Below, one piece after another: positions 42,922 through 52,108 of a DNA stretch of 64,000 bases. The translations under genes and the position numbers were made by a program. Position 1 is the first letter of the stretch; each line of letters opens with the position of its first letter. Origin of the DNA: Anaerolineae bacterium (GTDB lineage: Bacteria > Chloroflexota > Anaerolineae > Aggregatilineales > JAFGMM01). The DNA lies in NCBI GenBank assembly GCA_027494055.1, contig JAOSJO010000025.1, positions 143,262 to 207,261 on the forward strand, read 5' to 3'. The notes under the pieces are model-generated. The model searched no databases. It was not told where the DNA came from and saw only the letters and a list, made by a program, of their open reading frames with translations.

Positions 42922-45346
42922 GGTTCCCTCTCAAGCTGCGCCTGCGCCACCACCGCCTGCCCCAGGCTCAGGCCGCCGTCATTGGCCGGCACGCGCCGGT
43001 GCACCAATACCGCGAAATCTGCGGCGCGCAAACGCGCCACCGTCAGGCCGAGCAGCAGCCGATTCTGCCAGACCCCGCCCGACAGCGCCACCGCATTGTA
43101 ACCATAGTGCGCCCGCGCCAGTTCCGCCAGGTCGCGCGCGGCCTCCGCCAGCCCGGCGTGAAAGCGCAAGGCGATCTCGGGCCCAGGCGCGCCCGCCAGC
43201 ACGTCGCGCGCGAGCTGCGCCAGCGCCGGGGCAACCTGGATGATCCATGGATCCCCTCACGCCTAAATCCCTCCCCCATAAAGGGATAGGGGCTTTCCGG
43301 CTTCCCTCTCCCCTCGTGGGAGAGGGGCAGGGGGTGAGGGAGATCGGAAACGGGGGCGCGCACCCGGCCGGCGCGCGCGCCGTCGTCGTGCGCCAGCGCC
43401 AGCATCTCCAGCGCGATGGCCGCCTGCGCCTCGAAGGTGACGCCATCCGGGCACAGGCCGAGCATCGCCGCCGCCACGTCGAACAGCCGGCCCATGCTGG
43501 AGGTCCACGCGGTGTTGTAGCCCCGCGCGACCTGCTGCGCCACCGCCTGCCGCTCGACCGCCCCCACGCGCGCCAGCCCCGGCAGGTCGGGGACCGCGCC
43601 GAGGAAGTGCTGCGCGTAAGCGACCGCCAGCCGCGCCGGCCGCATGATGGCCGCCTCGCCGCCGGGGAGCGGCGCGTACTCCAGATGGGCGAAGCGCGTG
43701 TACTGCGCGCGGTCGGCGAGCAGGGCCTCCCCGCCCCAGATCGCGCCGTCGGGGCCGTAGCCTGTGCCGTCCCACGCCAGGCCGATCACCGGGCCGGGGT
43801 GGTCGTTGTCCGCCAGGCAGGCGGCGATGTGCGCGTGGTGGTGCTGCACGGGCACGCGGCGTGCGACGCCGGGCAGCAGCGCCGCGACGGGCGTCGCCAC
43901 GCTGATCTCGCCCCGCGCCCAGCGCGACGCCAGGTAATCGGGGTGCGCGTCATAGGCGAGGGCGGCCGGCTGCGCGCGGAACACGTCGCGCAGGTGGTCG
44001 GCGACCTGCTCGAAATAGGCCAGCGTCTCCAGGTTGTCCAGCTCGCCGACGTGCTGGCTGAGGAAGGCGCGCGCGCCCTTGAGGAAGCAGAGCGTGTTCT
44101 TCATCTGCCCGCCGACGGCAAGCACCTCGCGCGGGGAGGGGGCCGCCAGGTGCGACAGCGCAATCGGGTATGGCGCGTACCCCCGGCTGCGGCGGACCGG
44201 ATACGGCGCACCCTCGACGACCATCGTCACGCTGTCGTCGCAGCGCATGTACACCTCACGGTCGTGCAGCAGGAAGGCGTCGGCGATGTCGCCCAGCTCG
44301 GCGACAACGTCCTCGTTCCGGAAGCTGAGCGGCTCGTCGATGTGGTTGCCGCTCGTCATCACCAGCGGGCGGCCCACGTCATGCAGCAGGATATGGTGCA
44401 GCGGCGTGTAGGGGAGCATCACGCCCAGGTAGCGGTTCCCCGGCGCGACCGCGCGCGCGATGGGCGACCCGTCGCGCCATGGCAGCAGCAGGATCGGCGC
44501 GGCGGGCGCGGCCAGCAGCGCCGCCTCCGCGTCGCCGAGGGCGCAATGCCGCGCCGCCTCGGCGGCGTCCGCGACCATCACCGCGAAGGGCTTGGCCGGG
44601 CGGCGCTTGCGCGCGCGCATCCGCGCCACGGCTTCCGCGTTGGTCGCGTCGCACGCCAGGTGAAAGCCGCCCAGCCCCTTGACGGCGACGATCTCCCCCT
44701 GGCGGAGGAGGTCGGCGGCCTGGCGCATGGCGTCGTCACGCACCGCGAGGCGCGTCCCGTCGCCGCGCATCAGCCAGACGTGCGGCCCGCAGACCGGGCA
44801 GGCGTTCGGCTGCGCGTGGAAGCGCCGGTTCGCCGGGTCGTCGTACTCGGCCTGGCACACCGGGCACATCGGGAAGGGCTGCATCGTGGTCTGCGGGCGG
44901 TCGTAAGGCAGCCCGCGCATGATGGTGAAGCGCGGCCCGCAGTTCGTGCAGTTGATGAACGGGTAACGGTAGCGCCGGTCGCGCGGGTCGAACAGCTCGC
45001 GCCGGCAGTCGGCGCAGACCGCCACGTCCGGCGCGACCAAGCTGACGCCGGCGGCCGGCGCGCTGTGCAGGATCACGAAGCCGTTGGCCGGCTCCGGCGC
45101 GACCTCCCGCTCCTGGATGCCCTCGATCACGGCGAGCGGCGGGGCCTGCGCCCGGAGCGCCTGCGTGAAGGCGTCGAGCGCGCCGGCTGCGCCCTGCACC
45201 TCGATGTCCACGCCGGCGGAGGTGTTGCGCACCCATCCGCTCAGGCCGAGCCGGGTCGCAAGGCCGTACACAAACGGCCTGAAGCCCACGCCCTGCACCA
45301 CACCATCGACGTGGATGGCGCGGCGGGTGAACTGATGTTGCGTCAA
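42918..45346 (-). CDS. hypF: carbamoyltransferase HypF with a palindromic insert (frameshifted)
   Basis: Converts carbamoyl phosphate to carbamoyl-AMP and passes the carbamoyl group to HypE. Domains in order: acylphosphatase (VDGVVQGVGFRPFV), two zinc fingers (CADC...CTNC and CPVC...CPVCG), YrdC-like (VKGLGGFHLACDA), and Kae1-like with HHHAHIAACLADN. Start is TTG 45346 with GAGGAGAGG upstream. The Kae1-like part is interrupted at 43254-43341 by a palindromic element that is read in frame (LPHPLPLSHEGRGKPE). One further shift lies near 43250; with one added base the last frame ends at 42918. Repaired length is about 809 aa, longer than usual. Confidence 0.9.
43254..43341. repeat. palindromic element inside hypF, copy 3 of the GTGAGG family
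   Basis: Ends CCCCTCAC and GTGAGGG; internal hairpin CCCTCTCCC-CTCGT-GGGAGAGGG, and a second CCCCTATC/GGGATAGGGG-type pairing. Outside the element both sides match HypF. The same ends and hairpin occur at 26.9 kb and 47.8 kb in intergenic DNA. Confidence 0.8.
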
Positions 45347-45572
45347 CGTCCTCTCCTCAGACGCGCGTCGCGTCCCGTGCGATCTGGCACAGGTAAATGT
45401 AACACGAGATGGGGTTTTTGGTTCAGTGACAGGGTTCCCTACAAATGCGAGAGATGTCATCCGAAAAGTGCAGCTTGCCGGTTCGTAAGCGCGCGATCAA
45501 TACAAACGCTGACGCACATCCAGCGTCCCCACGCCACATAGCGGGAGCCGCCCCGTACCCGGCTTCGTGCGT

Positions 45573-45601
45573 TTGACGAATTGGAACAAAAGTTCTATAC
45601 T
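45573..45601 (+). promoter_or_regulatory. sigma-70-type promoter for the GyrI-like gene
   Basis: TTGACG (45573-45578), a 17-bp spacer and TATACT (45596-45601). A strong AAGGAGGG ribosome-binding site follows at 45633-45640. Confidence 0.65.
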
Positions 45602-45647
45602 ATTGTTGGTTTGGGGCCAGGTACCGCACTATAAGGAGGGTGTGACC

Positions 45648-46109
45648 ATGGCGCTGGGAGTTGAGGTCAGAGTGACCGAGGCGCGACCTGCCGCCGTCAT
45701 CAACTACAAGACGACACAGGAAGAGCTGGGCCAGAGCATCGGCGCGAAGATGGGCGCTATTGCCGGTTACATACAACAGCACGGCGGTCGCTTCGCCGGG
45801 CCGCCGTTTGTCGTATACAACGACGTCAGCGGCGCGGAGTGGGCCATCACCGTGGGTTTTCCGGTGTTTGGGCCGGTCGTTGCCGAAGGCGAGATTGTGC
45901 CGGGTGAGCAGCCCGGCGGCAGGGTCGCGACGACCATGCACGTCGGGCCATACGAACGTCTCGGCGAGACGTGGACCGCCCTCGAAGGGTGGCTCAGGGC
46001 GCAGGCGCTCCACACCGGGGCCACATGCTGGGAGGTCTACGAGACGGACCCCGATGCAGAGCCGGACCCCTCCAAATGGAAGACGCAGTTGTTCTGGTCG
46101 CTCGAATAG
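45648..46109 (+). CDS. GyrI-like / AraC effector-binding-domain protein
   Basis: A stand-alone 153-aa GyrI-like domain (SHS2-type fold): ALGVEVRVTEARPAAVINYKT at the N-terminus, the HVGPYERLGETWTALEGWL segment, and the closing WEVYETDPDAEPDPSKWKTQLFW. Such proteins bind small hydrophobic or cationic ligands, and free-standing members can sequester toxins or act as hydrolases of cyclic ligands. The domain is not fused to a regulator. Start is ATG 45648 with a near-perfect Shine-Dalgarno. It has its own promoter and terminator, so it is monocistronic. Confidence 0.82.
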   Translation: MALGVEVRVTEARPAAVINYKTTQEELGQSIGAKMGAIAGYIQQHGGRFAGPPFVVYNDVSGAEWAITVGFPVFGPVVAEGEIVPGEQPGGRVATTMHVGPYERLGETWTALEGWLRAQALHTGATCWEVYETDPDAEPDPSKWKTQLFWSLE

Positions 46110-46141
46110 GCTGCGCGCGACCGCCGACCTCAGAGTACAGC

Positions 46142-46167
46142 AAGCCCCGCCCTATGCGGCGGGGCTT
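46142..46167 (+). terminator. rho-independent terminator after the GyrI-like gene
   Basis: Perfect 10-bp stem (46142-46151 with 46158-46167), 6-nt loop, then TGTCTT. Confidence 0.75.
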
Positions 46168-46241
46168 TGTCTTCTCGGAAGCGCGCCGGCCGTGCTATAC
46201 TTGCCTCGCGCACCGATGTGACAACGTTCAGGAGGCAACGG

Positions 46242-46664
46242 ATGCTCCGCTCCAAATTGCTCCACCCGCAGATTCTCGACGCGCTCGGCAAGGCCGGGCA
46301 CGGCAGCAAAGTCCTCATCCCGGACGGCAACTATCCCTTCACCACCGGCTCGAACCCCGCCGCCGCGCACGTCTACCTCAACCTGATGCCGGGCGTGGTC
46401 ACCGTGACGCAGGCGCTTGAGGCGGTGCTGAGCGCAGTCCCGGTCGAGGCCGCGCAGGTGATGGCGACCGCCGACGGCAGCACGCCGGGCATCTGGGCGG
46501 AGTTCCGCCAGTTGATGCCGGGCATCGCGCTCGAACCGCTGGAGCGCTTCGCCTTCTACGACGCCGCGCGCGACCCGAACGTCGCGCTGGTCATCGCGAC
46601 CGCCGAGCAGCGCATTTACGCCAACATCCTGCTCACCATCGGCGTGATCCCGCCAGAGGCGTAA
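46242..46664 (+). CDS. RbsD/FucU-family sugar mutarotase
   Basis: 140-aa protein of the RbsD/FucU family, which speeds the anomer exchange of L-fucose or D-ribose. It has the family's start MLRSKLLHPQILDALGKAGHGSKVLIPDGNYP; the His in AGHGS and the Asp in PDGN are the expected catalytic residues. LERFAFYDAAR and YANILLTIGVI match FucU better than RbsD, so I favour fucose mutarotase. AGGAGG lies 6 nt before the ATG. A fucose-type isomerase is encoded 20 kb away, but no transporter is next to it. Confidence 0.85.
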   Translation: MLRSKLLHPQILDALGKAGHGSKVLIPDGNYPFTTGSNPAAAHVYLNLMPGVVTVTQALEAVLSAVPVEAAQVMATADGSTPGIWAEFRQLMPGIALEPLERFAFYDAARDPNVALVIATAEQRIYANILLTIGVIPPEA

Positions 46665-46722
46665 GCGCCGCGTGCGACCTCCAGGGGCGCGGGCCGCCGC
46701 ACTTGAGGCCGCGCCCCTCCGC

Positions 46723-47570
46723 TCAACGCTGCGCGAGGAAATCACCCACCGCGCGCCAGAACGCTTCAGGTTCCTCGATGAAGGGGTAATGGCCGCTCCG
46801 CGCGAAGTACACCGCGCGGGCGCGCCTGATGCCGGCCGCGAGGGCCTCCGAACAGGCCGGCGGGTACTGCGGGTCATGGCGGCCACACAGGATGAGCGCC
46901 GCCGCCTCGATCTCGCCCAGTCGCGGGGCGTAGTCCAGTTTGCGCGCCACCCGGTGCCAGTCGGTGCGGCCCTGCCTGGGCGGAGCCAGTCGCCCAGGCT
47001 GACCGGCTCCGTCTCGGCCAGGCTCTGGTCGTAGAAGGACTGGCGCGTGATGAAGTTGAGCATCACCAACTGCGGCCCCAGGCGCGGCCACAGGACGTGC
47101 AGGGTGCCGAGCGCCGCCATGCGCCAGAAGGCGGGGTGGCTGCGGTTCCACAGCGCGCCGGGGGCGTTCATGTAGGCCGGGCCGCCGGCGCCCGTGCCCA
47201 CCAGCACCAGGCGCTTCACGTGCGCCGGGCGCGCGACGCCGTAGGCCAGCGCCACAAGCCCGCCCATGCTGTGCCCCAGCACATCGACCGGACCGCCGAC
47301 CCCGCACACGTCGCGCGCTTCATCGGCGCACCCGTGCATCTCGGCCATGCCGAGCCGCGCCGGGCGCGTCGAGTGGCCGGACGCCGGTGGGTCATAGGTG
47401 ATGACCTGGCGGCCAAGCCGCACCAGGCCGTCGATGAGGGCGTCGGCGGTGCGGTGACCAGGCTGCTGGAGCCGGTGCGGGCCGGGCATCAGCAGGGTCG
47501 GCGCGCCGTCGCCGATGCGGTAGACGGCGAGGCCATCATGGATGGCGTAGGGCTGCGTGTGTGACATCAT
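46723..47570 (-). CDS. alpha/beta hydrolase (one frameshift)
   Basis: About 282 aa after repair. It has the alpha/beta hydrolase fold with the nucleophile elbow GHSMGG, the acid in ILCGRHDPQYP and the His in SGHYPFIEEPEAF. The lid region follows residue 130. Members of this group are esterases, lipases or haloalkane/epoxide hydrolases; no finer call is safe. A shift at CCC (plus strand GGG 46978-46980) is fixed by one base, giving LRPRQGRTDWHR. There are two candidate ATGs, 47570 and 47567. It is transcribed convergently to the FucU gene. Confidence 0.82.
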
Positions 47571-47710
47571 GGGCTGCTCCGCAATGTGGGCCGCGCGTGG
47601 GACGCGATTCGCACAGGCCGGGCCGCCGACGATTATAGCGCAGCCCGCTCCGCGCCCCTGCCGCGCCGACGTCGCGCGCCCTGGCCGCAACCGCGCGCAA
47701 TTCTCTGTTT

Positions 47711-47863
47711 GTCCCCACCCCCACGCCTGCGGCGCACCCCTCCCCACAAGGGGGAGGGGAACGGAAAGCGCCGTATCTGGTGTCTGACCCCTCTCCCCAG
47801 CCGCGCGCAGCGCGGCGGAGCGTGGGAGAGGGGCGCCGACCGAAGGTCGGCGGGGGTGAGGAG
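47711..47863. repeat. palindromic element, copy 4 of the GTGAGG family
   Basis: Left end CCCCACCCCCACGCC, then CCCCTCCCC/GGGGGAGGGG and CCCCTCTCCC/GGGAGAGGGG hairpins, a CGCGCAGCGCGG stem and a CCGACC/GGTCGG stem, ending GGGGGTGAGG. It is the longest member of the family in this window. Confidence 0.7.
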
Positions 47864-47997
47864 GCGCACTCGTACCCTATGCTGCCCCTGACCTGATACG
47901 CCCCCGACAGCAACCTCCGCGCAATTTCACGATTCCTTAAGCGTATTCACCCTTACTTAACGGAAGGACGGGCGCTCCCTGGTGTAGAATAGGGTAG

Positions 47998-48011
47998 GTG
48001 GTCTATACCAC
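47998..48011 (+). promoter_or_regulatory. GntR/HutC-type operator
   Basis: GTGGTCTATACCAC, a 14-bp near-palindrome, lies 16 bp before the chosen start of a GntR/HutC gene. It closely matches the TGGTCTAGACCA core of DasR/NagR sites, so autoregulation by the GntR protein in response to a sugar phosphate is likely. Confidence 0.65.
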
Positions 48012-48027
48012 ACTGGACCAGATCGCC

Positions 48028-48798
48028 ATGGACACAACGCCCCTGGAGCGGGACTCTTCGGCCCCGCTGTACATCCAGCTCAAAGAGCGCATCCGGCAGC
48101 AGGTCCAGGCCGGGGTCTACCCGGCTGGCGCGCGCCTGCCCTCCGAGCGCGAGCTGGCGCAGGAGTACCACATCAGCCGCCTCACGGCGCGGCAGGCGCT
48201 GCAGGCGCTCATCGCCGACGGCCTGGCGTACTCGCGCGTGGGGAAGGGCACTTACGTCAGCGCGCCGAAGATCGACAACCAGCTCCAGGCGCTCACGAGC
48301 TTCAGCGAAGATATGCACCAGCGCGGTCTGGACCCGTCGAGCGTGGTCATTCACGCCGGCCTGGAGCCGGTGGACGGCATCCTTGCGGAGAAGCTCCAGC
48401 TCAAGCCGGACGACCAGGTCGCCGTGCTCAGCCGCGTGCGCCTCGCGGATGGCGAACCGCTCGCGCTGGAGACGGCCTACCTCGTGGCGGCGATGTGCCC
48501 GAACATCCTGAACGGGCACGACTTCTGCCGCGAATCACTCTACCAGGTGTTGCGCCGCGATTACGGCCTCGCGCTCGTCCGCGCCGAGGAGGTGATCGAG
48601 GCCCGGCAGGCCCACGAGCGCGAGCGCCAGCTTCTGGAGTTGGACCGGCGCACGCCGGTACTGAGCATCAGCCGGCTCACGTTCACAGACCTGGGCGAGC
48701 CGGTCGAGTTTGTCCGCGCCGTCTACCGGGGCGACCAGTACCGGCTGCACGTGACCCTGCGGGGGGTGGACGAGCACAACGCCCGTATGCGGTACTGA
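48028..48798 (+). CDS. GntR-family regulator, HutC/UTRA subfamily
   Basis: Repressor of about 256 aa. The winged helix is at residues 10-75 (PLYIQLKERIRQQVQAG; LPSERELAQEYHISRLTARQAL; GKGTYVS). A UTRA ligand-binding domain (about 95-245) normally senses a sugar phosphate such as glucosamine 6-phosphate. The ATG at 48028 is preferred; an in-frame GTG at 47998 lies inside the operator-like palindrome. It heads an operon with a ROK kinase, a GATase-like protein and ABC transport genes, and probably controls it. Confidence 0.88.
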   Translation: MDTTPLERDSSAPLYIQLKERIRQQVQAGVYPAGARLPSERELAQEYHISRLTARQALQALIADGLAYSRVGKGTYVSAPKIDNQLQALTSFSEDMHQRGLDPSSVVIHAGLEPVDGILAEKLQLKPDDQVAVLSRVRLADGEPLALETAYLVAAMCPNILNGHDFCRESLYQVLRRDYGLALVRAEEVIEARQAHERERQLLELDRRTPVLSISRLTFTDLGEPVEFVRAVYRGDQYRLHVTLRGVDEHNARMRY

Positions 48799-48837
48799 CC
48801 GGGGCGCACCGTGCGCCGAGAGGCGCGGGGGACACAG

Positions 48838-49806
48838 GTGGAAAACTACGCAATCGGCATTGACCTGGGCGGCACGAAGATCGAAGGGGCGCTCATCGAC
48901 CGCGCCGGCGCGGTCCTGGCGCAGACGCGCCAGCTCACGGCGGTCGAGGAGGGCGTCGATGCGGTGGTTGGGCGCATCGCCGGCTGCATCGGGGCGCTCA
49001 TGCGCGACGCGCAACCCATCAGCGGCATCGGTATCGGCGCCGCCGGCATGACCGACAGCCGGCGCGGCGTGGTGCTCATGGCCTCCAACCTCAAGTGGGA
49101 GAACGTCCCGCTCCGCGACCTGGTGATCGAACGCCTGGGGGCGGCGTGGGCGCAGCGCGTCTGGGTGGACAAGGACACGAACGCCGCCGCGTTGGGCGAG
49201 ATGCTCTACGGCGCGGGGCAGGGGGCGAAGCACCTGCTGTACGTCACTGTGGGCACCGGCGTGGGCGGCGGGATGGTGCTCGACGGCCGCCTGTATCACG
49301 GCGCGACCGAAGGCGCGAGCGACATCGGCCACCTGGTGCTGGAGCCGGAGGGCGAGGTCTGTGGGTGCGGCAAGCGCGGCTGTCTGGAAACGCTGGCCTC
49401 CGGCCCGGCCATCGCACGGGAGGCGCACGCCGCGCTGGAGCGGGGCGAGTCGAGCGCCCTGGTCGCCCTGGGGCACGACGGGCTGAGCGCGGTCGAGGTG
49501 GTCGAGGCGGCCCGTGCCGGCGACGCGCTGGCGCGCTCGGTGCTGGCGCGCGCCGGGCGCTATCTTGGGATCGCGCTTGCGTATTACGTGGACCTCAACA
49601 ACCCGGAGTGCATCATCATCGGCGGCGGCGTCTCGGCGGCGGGGAACCTGCTGGTCGAACCTGCCCGCCAGGCGGTCGCCGAGCGCGCGCTCACGAACAA
49701 CGCCAAAGCCGCGCAGATCGTGCTCGCCGGCCTGGGGAGCGAGTCGGGCGCGGTCGGCGCGGCGGCGCTGGTCTGGCATGGCTTACAGGCACAAGGAGAA
49801 AGCTAG
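48838..49806 (+). CDS. ROK-family sugar kinase
   Basis: About 322 aa. It has an N-terminal ATP-binding DLGGTKIEGAL, the GTGVGGG loop and the ROK zinc motif HLVLEPEGEVCGCGKRGCLE. It phosphorylates a hexose (glucose, N-acetylglucosamine or N-acetylmannosamine type) with ATP. I start at the GTG at 48838 because a GGGGGACA stretch precedes it and the family begins here; an upstream GTG at 48811 is possible. Its position after the GntR gene and before an ABC transporter suggests it acts on the imported sugar and makes the effector of the regulator. Confidence 0.87.
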   Translation: MENYAIGIDLGGTKIEGALIDRAGAVLAQTRQLTAVEEGVDAVVGRIAGCIGALMRDAQPISGIGIGAAGMTDSRRGVVLMASNLKWENVPLRDLVIERLGAAWAQRVWVDKDTNAAALGEMLYGAGQGAKHLLYVTVGTGVGGGMVLDGRLYHGATEGASDIGHLVLEPEGEVCGCGKRGCLETLASGPAIAREAHAALERGESSALVALGHDGLSAVEVVEAARAGDALARSVLARAGRYLGIALAYYVDLNNPECIIIGGGVSAAGNLLVEPARQAVAERALTNNAKAAQIVLAGLGSESGAVGAAALVWHGLQAQGES

Positions 49807-49809
49807 CTC

Positions 49810-50589
49810 ATGGCAAAGGTACTCTACGCCGGCGATTCGGCCATCATGGCGGTTCTGGGCCTGGAGGGCATCGAGGTCTTCTCGCTCATGGACCAGATAT
49901 GGGACGCGGGGGTGCACCTGCGGACCGCGCTGGAGGCCGCCGGCCACACGGTCACGCGGCTGCTCTCGCACGAGGCGTATTACCACCTCCCGGAGACCGC
50001 CGAAGCGCTGGCCGCGCACGATGTGCTCATCCTGAGCGACATCGGCCACGACACGGTGATGCTGTACCCCGGCGAACGGCGCAACGCCGTCCCGATGGGG
50101 CCAAACCGCATGAAGGAAATCGTGCGCTATGTGGAGCAGGGCGGCGGTCTGGCTTACGTGGGCGGGTACTTCACGTTCCAGGGGCACCACGGGCAGGGCC
50201 GCTGGTACGGCACGCCCGTCGCCAGGATACTGCCGGTGGAGATTCTGTCGCTGCACGACGACCGCATCGAGACGCCAGAGGGCGTGCGCCCGCGCGTGCT
50301 CAACGCCGACCACCCGGTGATGGCCGGCATCCCGTGGGACGAGCCGCCGCTGTTCATGGGCTACAACAAGACCAACCCGCGCGCGGACGCAGACCTGCTC
50401 GCGCGCATCGGCGACGACGACGATCCCTTCATCGCCTGCGGGTCGGTGGGGCAGGGCCGCGTGCTGGCGATCACGTCCGATGTCGCGCCGCACTGGGGCA
50501 GCGGCTTCGTCAAGTGGCCGCACTACCAGCAGTTTTGGGACCAGGCCATTCGCTGGCTCAGCGGCGAGCTGGGCCAGGGGCGCTTGTGA
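49810..50589 (+). CDS. glutamine amidotransferase-like protein (COG5426 type)
   Basis: 259-aa protein of the class I amidotransferase-like flavodoxin fold found in cytoplasmic proteins of the STM3548/ThuA-related group. It has LYAGDSAIM at the N-terminus, DVLILSDIGHDTV, and GGGLAYVGGYFTFQGHHGQGRW, where a Cys nucleophile would normally sit and is missing (Gly-Gly-Tyr). Classical amidotransferase activity is therefore unlikely. The start lies 3 bp after the ROK gene. Such genes often accompany sugar ABC transporters, and ThuA is linked to trehalose use. A sugar-handling role is inferred. Confidence 0.75.
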   Translation: MAKVLYAGDSAIMAVLGLEGIEVFSLMDQIWDAGVHLRTALEAAGHTVTRLLSHEAYYHLPETAEALAAHDVLILSDIGHDTVMLYPGERRNAVPMGPNRMKEIVRYVEQGGGLAYVGGYFTFQGHHGQGRWYGTPVARILPVEILSLHDDRIETPEGVRPRVLNADHPVMAGIPWDEPPLFMGYNKTNPRADADLLARIGDDDDPFIACGSVGQGRVLAITSDVAPHWGSGFVKWPHYQQFWDQAIRWLSGELGQGRL

Positions 50590-50688
50590 GCAGAAGATGA
50601 GGAGGCTGCCTATCGAGGGTTCTGTCTCACTTTTCGTGTCGATACCCTGTCCATATTAACCGTCAAGTGTGCGGAGAAGGAGAAAAAG

Positions 50689-51985
50689 ATGCGCACCCGA
50701 ATCCTTGGTGTACTGGTGACTTGCGTCCTGGTGATTGCCGCGATCGGGCCAGCGACGGCGCAAGGCGACGTGGTCGAGATCACGCTCTGGCACATGGAAC
50801 AGCCGCCGCACCGCGTCGAGCGCTTCCAGGAGTTGATCGACGAGTTCAACGCGGCAAATCCGGGGATCGTGGTCCAGCAGGAGCCGCAGAACTGGGGCGA
50901 GGTCTACGCAAAGGCCCCGGCGGCGCTGGCCGCGGGCAACGCGCCTGAGATGCTGTTCGCCATCCCCGACTTCACGCCCATCATCCGCGCGGCGGGCGCG
51001 GTGCAGCCGGTGGATGACTTCGTCGCCGAGATGGACGAGGCGCACGGCTACTTCGCGTCGGCCATCGAGCCTCACAGCTACGATGACCACATCTGGGCGG
51101 TGCCGGTGTGGAACATGGCGCACTCGATGTGGTACCACAAGGACGTGTTCGAAGCGGCGGGGATTGAGCCGCCCACCACGTGGACCGAGTGGCTCGCCGC
51201 CGTCGAGGCGCTGACCACCGACGGCCAGCACGGCATCGGCCTGCCGTCCAGCCGCAGCCTGTATGCCGACCAGACCACCTACGACTTCATGATCAACGCC
51301 GGCGCTTCCGGAGATCTACAACGAGGACGGCACGCTGCGCTTCGACAACGAGGCGACCGCGCGCGCCTTCGACTTCTACAACCAGCTCTACCAGTTCTCG
51401 CCCGCCGACAGCCCGAACTGGACGTGGGGCGAGGCCGAAGCGTGCTTCAACAGCGGCACCTGCGCCTCGGTTCTCCAGTTCACCGTCATCACCACCTACG
51501 ACACCCAGGGCGCGGGCGACCCTGAGACGCTGGGCGTCATCCCCATCCCCCACGACGACGACCTGGAGGCGTCGGGCACCATCTCCTATGTCAACGCAGT
51601 GATGATCCTGACAGAAGACCCGGCGAAGCAAGAGGCGGCCTATGCGTTCCTCCGCTTCATCCTGGAGCCGGAGAACTACGGTCGCTTCCTGAACATGGAG
51701 CCGGGGCTGTACCTGCCGGTCACCGAAGACGGTGGCGAGGCAGAAAGCTACTGGGGCGATGAGCTTGTCGTCAAGTACCGCGAGCAGATCGAGGTGATGC
51801 TGGAGAACTCGCGCAACGGCATGCTCTTCGGCTTCACCGGCGGCAACATCTTCCCCAGCATCGCGCAGATTTCGGCGCAAAACCTGCTGGCGCAGACGCT
51901 CCAGCGGGTGGTGCTTGAGGGCGAGGATGCGGCCTCTGCCGTCGCCTGGGGCCAGGAACAGATGATGGCGGCCATCGAAGACTAG
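50689..51985 (+). CDS. sugar ABC transporter substrate-binding protein (one frameshift)
   Basis: About 431 aa after repair. It has a signal peptide (residues 1-25, ending PATAQ) and the COG1653 family pattern ITLWHMEQPPHRVERFQELIDEFNAANPGI. An aromatic-rich ligand cleft is suggested by WAVPVWNMAHSMWYHKD. It delivers a sugar to the permeases encoded next. The frame breaks at GG near 51306 (NAGASGDLQ in the first frame); dropping one base gives NAALPEIYNEDGTLRF. GGAGAAGGAG precedes the ATG. No lipobox is seen, so it may be free in the outer space or held by its signal anchor. Confidence 0.87.
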
Positions 51986-52005
51986 GCCGGCACCGGTTAT
52001 ACTCA

Positions 52006-52037
52006 GGGTCGGTGAGGGAATGCCCCCTCACCGACCC
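52006..52037 (+). terminator. hairpin between binding protein and permeases
   Basis: Perfect 13-bp stem (52006-52018 with 52025-52037), 6-nt loop, then TTCTG. It probably stabilises or partly terminates the transcript so that binding protein is made in excess over permeases, as seen in many sugar ABC operons. Confidence 0.65.
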
Positions 52038-52108
52038 TTCTGCCGCAGTGCGCCGCCGTGGTGCGTCTCCCAGGCCGCGTGACCCGTTGTGAACAGGTGA
52101 CATTCCGG

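Larger units (their letters stand above)
47571..48027. other. intergenic region with a long palindromic element
   Basis: Separates divergent genes. It holds the GTGAGG-family element copy 4 and the GntR operator-like site. No coding sequence is supported. Confidence 0.55.

Noticed and set aside
43247..45541. 764-residue plus-strand frame opposite hypF
   Set aside because: HypF domains are clear on the minus strand; the plus frame is Arg/Val/Gln-rich noise.
45562..45590. GTGCGTTTGACGAATT resembles one end of the 207-bp module (ATGCGTTTTGATGAATT)
   Set aside because: The match is about 14 bases with no second end and no hairpin arms nearby; it also overlaps a good promoter, so it is probably chance.
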